Part shown: positions 59,473 through 64,000 of the stretch, in pieces
How positions within the stretch are numbered: position 1 is the first letter of the stretch
Layout: each line of letters opens with the position of its first letter
Assembly: GCA_034770075.1 (NCBI GenBank)
Contig: CM068380.1
Coordinates: 86,078,112 to 86,142,111, forward strand
Origin: Aralia elata
Taxonomy: Eukaryota; Streptophyta; Magnoliopsida; Apiales; Araliaceae
Reading direction: 5' to 3'
Length of the DNA stretch: 64,000 nt
Translations under genes and position numbers: made by a program
Notes under the pieces: model-generated
What the model was told of the DNA's origin: nothing
The model's database searches: none
What the model saw: the letters and a program-made list of their open reading frames with translations, nothing else

Positions 59473-60653
59473 ATGTGTTTTGGCACATCTTAAATTCTTG
59501 TCACACCCCAGCAAAAGGGGACAACAAAAATAAGATGGAGTAAGTTTTACTGTCTGAGAACTGTAAACTCTTACCGTGAGACAAAAAGATGCAGTTTAAA
59601 GTTGTTTGAAGCAACCACTACTCTTATTTTGTTATCACTGTGGGAACCACTTCACAATGTGGTAGTACATGGATGCCAAATATTGTTTTGAAGTCAAGAG
59701 TGGAGGTTGCACTTAGGTATGGCCTTCCACTGTATCTTCCTCTATTACTTTAGACCATGAAGTGGTTTTTATATTAGCTCAGTAATGATTGCTTCATTCA
59801 ATTCATGCCCATGAAACATTCATTAATGGTATACGTAGTATTTATATGATTTTCTCCCTCAATTTAAATCTGACATCAGTTGATTTTTGTCAGAAGCAGT
59901 GGGCAATACTTGCATGAAGGTGCATATAATCTGTTGGCATCATTTCTCAATTCTGAAGTAACTGAAGAGGCTGTCTCCATAGTGGAGGTGTTGTCTCACC
60001 ACCGATGTTGTAGATCTAAAATTGCAGCATCTGGTGCAATTTCTTCCATCTTACAGATACTTGATATCCAGATCAGAGAATTACATGAGCCAGCCATTAG
60101 GATACTGTATAATTTATCCTTCGACAGTGATATTCAATTCCACATTGTGTCGACAGGGTTTGTTCGTAAACTGGTACCTTATTTTGAAGATGATTACCTT
60201 GCAAGATATTGCATCACTATCTTGAAAAATTTGTGCGATCACGAAAATGCTAGGGTCTCTGTTGTTGAAACTGATGGATGTATCGCTTCCATTGTTAAGC
60301 TGCTCGAGATGGATAATATTGAGAACCAAGAGAATGCAGTTTCTGTTCTCCTTTCACTATGCTCTCAACGTGATCAATATTGTCAGTTAGTCATGGAAGA
60401 GGGTGTTATCCCTGCCCTGTGTAGCATATCTGTCAATGGGAATGACAAAGGAAAGGCAATTGCAATGGAACTACTCCGACTCTTTCATGATATCACAAAT
60501 AATGATGATGTGCAAGAATGTGAGGGATCTGATCTTGATTTTTCTACAGACTCTATAAACTACGCTAAAGAGCAGAAACCGTCTTCCAAACCTCCTGGAA
60601 TTTTCAGAAAGTTATCAATATTCTTGAAACCAGCCCCAAAAAAGACAAGATAG
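54992..60653 (+). CDS. U-box/ARM-repeat E3 ubiquitin ligase, PUB5-like (five exons)
   Basis: Exons are 54992-55048, 55674-55859, 56456-56563, 58060-59216 and 59894-60653. All junctions are GT/AG and in frame, giving 755 residues. It opens MGTDVAEVVETLPPP. The N-terminal region is a U-box N-terminal helical domain (residues ~20-240) with IFPEIEAARPRCSSGIQALC and YCSESSKLYLAITGDVVLS. The U-box spans ~268-342: PPEEFRCPLSSRLLYDPVVI, GQTFERMWIQKWF, TCPKTKRKL. A Ser-rich linker follows. ARM repeats fill ~430-710 (AVSVLLSLCSQRDQYCQLVM and similar), and the tail is basic. The family transfers ubiquitin to substrates, with the U-box recruiting the E2 and ARM repeats binding the target. Overall it matches plant PUB5 and the PUB45/PUB6/PUB7 group. 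Intron 3 contains a MITE. Exon 4 alone ends in a stop just past the donor, so retention would remove most ARM repeats. Confidence 0.96.
57417..57682. mobile_element. Stowaway-type MITE in intron 3 of the U-box gene
   Basis: The termini are CTCCCTCTGTTCCTTAATAT and ATAATTTGGAACAGAGGAAG, flanked by TA (57415-57416 and 57683-57684). Inner arms share ATTATTGACTTTTTGAAGTC and its complement. Confidence 0.88.
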
Positions 60654-61225
60654 ACTCGTATTAATTTTTCCCTTTTAAGACCAAGGAAAGACTTCTAGCT
60701 GTTGTTGTCATGGTTTTAACATCGAGGGATAGGATATGCCAGGTAAGGCTCTGTCTCTCCAATTGCAGAAAAGCCTTCTATGTTTATGTGGAAAAGAAAG
60801 AGTGATATCATGGCACTACTAATATAGTTAGTGTTAGTGGTATGCGTGATCGTATTAACTTCTATCTGTGTTCCTTTTAGCTTCAACTAATTATCTGTGG
60901 CATTTCTCCCAACATACTGTAGATTTGTTGTTGATATGAATGTATAGGTTTTGCATCACTTGATGTGTGTAATTTAGACATTTTTACATTATAGTTCTTG
61001 AAGCCTCATGGTATGACCTCAGGCTTTTTGTTCATGCAGAGTCTCGTAGTTCTAAATTATTTCACTATAACGAGCATTTTTATCAGCATATGAGATTTAA
61101 TAATTCTGTACCACCATGCACCTTTCTTCCTCATTTATCAGCACCTCTGATATCAAAATATCCAATGAACCTGGTTCTTGGCATTCCAGAAAACAAAAGT
61201 GCTCCGTTCTATATTTCATCACAGT

Positions 61226-61300
<75 letters not shown>

Positions 61301-61745
61301 GTGGCGGGGATAAATTGCCCGAGCTGCATGCTTCGACTTGCAGAGATGATTTGTCGGTGTATCCTGGATAATTTGGTGGGAACTAAAAAGACTTCATGCT
61401 TAAGATGGCTACGTTAAGATTAATTATTGGCAGCTTTGGAAAATTAGATTTTACATTCAGTGTCCATGCTCATCCAATTTAATCTACATTTCTTCACCAT
61501 TGTACCGATTCAAGAACTTAAAAACTCGCTTAGGTCTGATTGATATATGGTGCCTTGTAATGCCCTAGGAAATTCAATTTTTGGAGCAAGTTTGATTAAC
61601 AGGATCAAGTTTAGTTTTAGGAGTAATGGAATAATTGTTCATGGGAAATTAGTAGTAAATTTGACCAACAGGATTAAGTTTATTTTAAGTACTTTAAAGT
61701 GGTTGTTTTGCAATGTGAAAAATATGGAATTTTATCAAAAACATA
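60654..61745. other. 3' flank of the U-box gene and spacer to the tRNA gene
   Basis: The 3' UTR probably extends to about 61000. A 70-bp (AT)35 microsatellite lies at 61229-61298. The open frames across it are artefacts of the repeat. Confidence 0.6.
61229..61298. repeat. (AT)35 microsatellite
   Basis: An uninterrupted AT dinucleotide run of 70 bp. Confidence 0.97.
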
Positions 61746-61762
61746 GCTGGAGTAGCTCAGTT

Positions 61763-61795
<33 letters not shown>

Positions 61796-61819
61796 AAGGT
61801 TCAAGCCCTTCTTCTAGCG
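61746..61819 (+). tRNA. tRNA-Asn(GTT)
   Basis: A 74-base tRNA without intron. The acceptor stem GCTGGAG pairs with TTCTAGC (two G-T wobbles) and is followed by the discriminator G. The D arm has box A (TAGCTCAGTTGGTTAGAG). The anticodon loop is CTGTTAACC with anticodon GTT, in the stem GTGGC..CCAC. The T arm is GAAGG-TTCAAGC-CCTTC. No CCA is encoded, as expected for a nuclear gene. A T run at about 61827-61831 is the Pol III terminator. The T stem carries an A-T pair where I recall the usual plant gene having G-C, so both sides changed together. Confidence 0.96.
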
Positions 61820-63290
61820 TTTCTCCTTTTTAAAATTATCATACCCTTCCTCTTTTCTCTTCTTCTCAATTATCATTGCCAGCTCTTCTTCTCTTCTAAG
61901 GCTATTGAAAATTGTTTTTCTTTTTTCTCAATTTCGATTTCTCATTTCTCAAATTATCATCTTTGTCAAACGACTTGACCTCTTTTTTTTTTTTCTTTTT
62001 TTTTCTTTTCGTTTTTTCAAATTTTCATCTTTTTATAGATAACCTAACTTTTAAGGCTATTGAGAATTTTACGCATATTGCCTTTTACGTGCACTAAATA
62101 ATTCTTAATGTGGTTCATGATTGTGTCAATTTTACTAATTTATTTAGTAATGAGATTGAAAACATGATGAAAATTGGAAAGGTATGGATTTTTTTAATAA
62201 ATATTTAATACTTTAATATAAACATAATGTATTAAACTTTGACTGATCAAGCACCCAATTTTGTGGCATCAAAAAACAAAAGTTGGGAGATGACATATAC
62301 TTTAACAGTTCTACATTTGATTCGGTAAGAGGGTAAAGTTATTTGGTAAAATTTTATTTGTCTCTTAATCGGTAAGAAGAAGATATAAATCTAAATCATT
62401 AAGAGTTGTCTCTTAATGAAAAATTTAAATCTATGAAGTCTCTATAAATATTGTATTCCCTCCATTCTAAATTTTAAGATTATTATTGATTTTTAAAAAG
62501 TCCATTTGAGATATTTTTAAATTTAAAAATTATTAAGATGTTTTATACTTTTTAGTATATCAAACAGCTTTTTAAGTTCAGATGCTATTTCACTGAGAGA
62601 ATTTAATTTATTAAGATATACTAACCATTTAAATCTTAATTACTCAATTTTATCAAACACCATTTTAGGCCAAGTAACAATAGCGTGTAAATTATGCTTG
62701 AGATCAAGTTTTGGCAAGGATCAAAACTCAGATAAAGCATGACTAATGCTAATTCCAACCAACACCAGGATACTTCAAGGAAAACAAACAGTAGCTTAAA
62801 GTGATGGTTTTCGATGGCTTTATGAAAAGAGCAAAAAAATAAAATAAAATAAAATAAATAGTAAAAAAAAAAGTACTTTTATGGCAGCGCCATCATAAAT
62901 ATGTTGGACAACCAAAGACCGAAACAAATAGTAATAGCAGTATTTTGGTATGTACACGTTCATTCAGTAGTGAAAAACAGTTGAGAAGAGTCACCACAGT
63001 GCAGTTTCATGAACATGAATGAAGCTCTTCTTGTTACAGTACATATCTAATGCCAAAATGATGGACAAATAAATGTAAGATGATTTTTTTTTTCCAACAA
63101 TAACACATGGCATTATCAGAACTCATTTTCTTAAGCAAAACTGCTATAAGAGAAACTATTCACTGCACATACAAGATTTTCAACTACAACAGATGGCCAT
63201 GTACAGACAACCTTCGAATAAACATACTTAAGACTTCATGGAAGGAGCTAGAAAAAGGTGCTTAATATCTACACCCCACATGGATGACAA
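61820..63290. other. Intergenic DNA and 3' flank of the tubby-like gene
   Basis: It includes T-rich tracts (61920-62035) and a single MITE-like end (CTCCATTCTAAATTTTAAG near 62461) without a clear partner. From about 63100 the DNA is probably the 3' UTR of the minus-strand gene. No other gene is supported. Confidence 0.5.
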
Positions 63291-63960
63291 TCATTCACAT
63301 GCCGGTTTAGTGTCAAAGCTGCTCAAGCAGAGAGCAAAGGCTTGGAAGGCAGAGAGTGGGTAGCGATAATCCATGGTAAAGATGTCTTTTCCAATCTTTC
63401 CAAACTGTAGAATTACTTTTTCTTGATCTGCAGCTGATACATTGTGTGAAGGATCAACAGCCGCAACAAGCTGGAAATTCTTAACCGAAGCTACTGTCAC
63501 ACGACCTTTGAAATTAAGGCACCAGCATTGTAACTGCTCATGCCATCTAGGGGCCTTATTTTTAAGAACCATCGGCTCCCCACGTGGAACTGTTACAGAT
63601 GAATTAGAAAGGATCGAGGAGCTGCGATCTCTAACTGGCTCTTTCCCTTTTGGGACCAGTGAAGAAGAAATTTTTTCATCAACAGAGTTTGGGAACGATG
63701 TTGGTGTTGGAGCTGTGCCTCCCTCCTGAATTGAAGAGATGGGAATAGAATGCATGACACAATGCATTCTCCTAGGACCTCTTGTGCGGAGGACATTGAG
63801 CTCATAGGAAGCAGTGGATATACAGTAGTTACATGCAGGTACTCTTGGAGTTACTTGCTTAGTATGGAATCTTCCACCAGACTTACTATTAGATTGAATT
63901 GCCGTGTCATTTTGAGGTCGGCTATCATATATCTTGAATTTAGTGCCCAGAAAATTAGAC
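63291..63960 (-). CDS. Tubby-like protein, last exon (partial)
   Basis: The exon begins at 63960 after an acceptor (GATGCCAG on the minus strand) in phase 2 and ends at a stop at 63291-63293, giving ~222 residues. The protein reads SNFLGTKFKIYDSRP, then ACNYCISTASYELNVLRTRG, RRMHC, a variable acidic/Ser-rich linker, and the C-terminal tubby core: VPRGEPMVLKNKAPRWHEQL, QCWCLNFKGRVTVASVKNFQ, IGKDIFTMDYRYPLSAFQAF and the ending SFDTKPACE. This is the C-terminal half of the tubby beta-barrel that binds phosphatidylinositol 4,5-bisphosphate. Plant members usually carry an N-terminal F-box that joins SCF ubiquitin ligases. That part lies outside the window, so I cannot see whether this one has it. 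Confidence 0.95.
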
Positions 63961-64000
63961 CTGGCATCAATTATTTAAACATAATTAGACACAAAAGTAC

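Noticed and set aside
61090..61417. Three plus-strand frames with (IY)n runs
   Set aside because: Direct translation of the (AT)35 microsatellite.
1..64000. CRISPR arrays, operons, phage or bacterial defence genes
   Set aside because: The window is plant nuclear DNA; the tandem repeats lack CRISPR spacer structure and the genes are intron-containing eukaryotic genes.

Overview
The window is nuclear DNA from a flowering plant, most likely a eudicot. The genes have short GT-AG introns, intergenic DNA is very AT-rich, there is a nuclear tRNA-Asn gene, and the DNA is crowded with plant transposons: solo LTRs, a TRIM, Stowaway-type MITEs, a Mutator-like foldback element and a tRNA-derived SINE. 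I cannot name the species.

Seven protein-coding genes or gene parts can be supported. Left to right they are: a four-exon alpha/beta hydrolase (3.1-4.6 kb, +); a HhH-GPD DNA-3-methyladenine glycosylase whose last seven codons lie on a tiny exon 2.9 kb downstream (12.7-16.7 kb, +); an intronless zinc-finger homeodomain transcription factor (24.9-25.9 kb, +); a secreted-type LEA protein made of eight 40-residue repeats (28.1-31.3 kb, -); an eight-exon mitochondrial ATAD3-type AAA+ ATPase (32.5-38.5 kb, -); a five-exon PUB5-like U-box/ARM E3 ligase (55.0-60.7 kb, +); and the last exon of a tubby-like gene running off the right edge (63.3-64.0 kb, -). An isolated Arg/Ser-rich coding exon sits alone at 48.8-49.5 kb. 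A tRNA-Asn(GTT) gene lies at 61.75 kb. Several exon models were joined by hand across GT/AG junctions that keep the frame.

The rest is repeats. Two ~3 kb solo LTRs of one family (7.45-10.59 kb and 42.45-45.37 kb) each have a perfect 5-bp target duplication. A ~555-bp solo LTR lies at 20.9 kb. A complete 710-bp TRIM, with primer site, polypurine tract and target duplication, sits in intron 2 of the ATAD3 gene. An 886-bp foldback element with a 9-bp duplication lies at 10.8 kb. Two long terminal-inverted-repeat elements (0.9 and 39.5 kb) appear to be one family. At least five Stowaway-type MITEs are present, three of them from one subfamily.

I see no operon-like or gene-cluster logic: the genes are ordinary, unrelated plant genes. 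I found no convincing new multigene system. The most unusual items are the lone spliced-looking exon, the perfect 67-bp-arm hairpin at 20.5 kb, the nested palindromic element at 39.5-40.4 kb, and the in-frame intron and fresh repeat array of the LEA gene.
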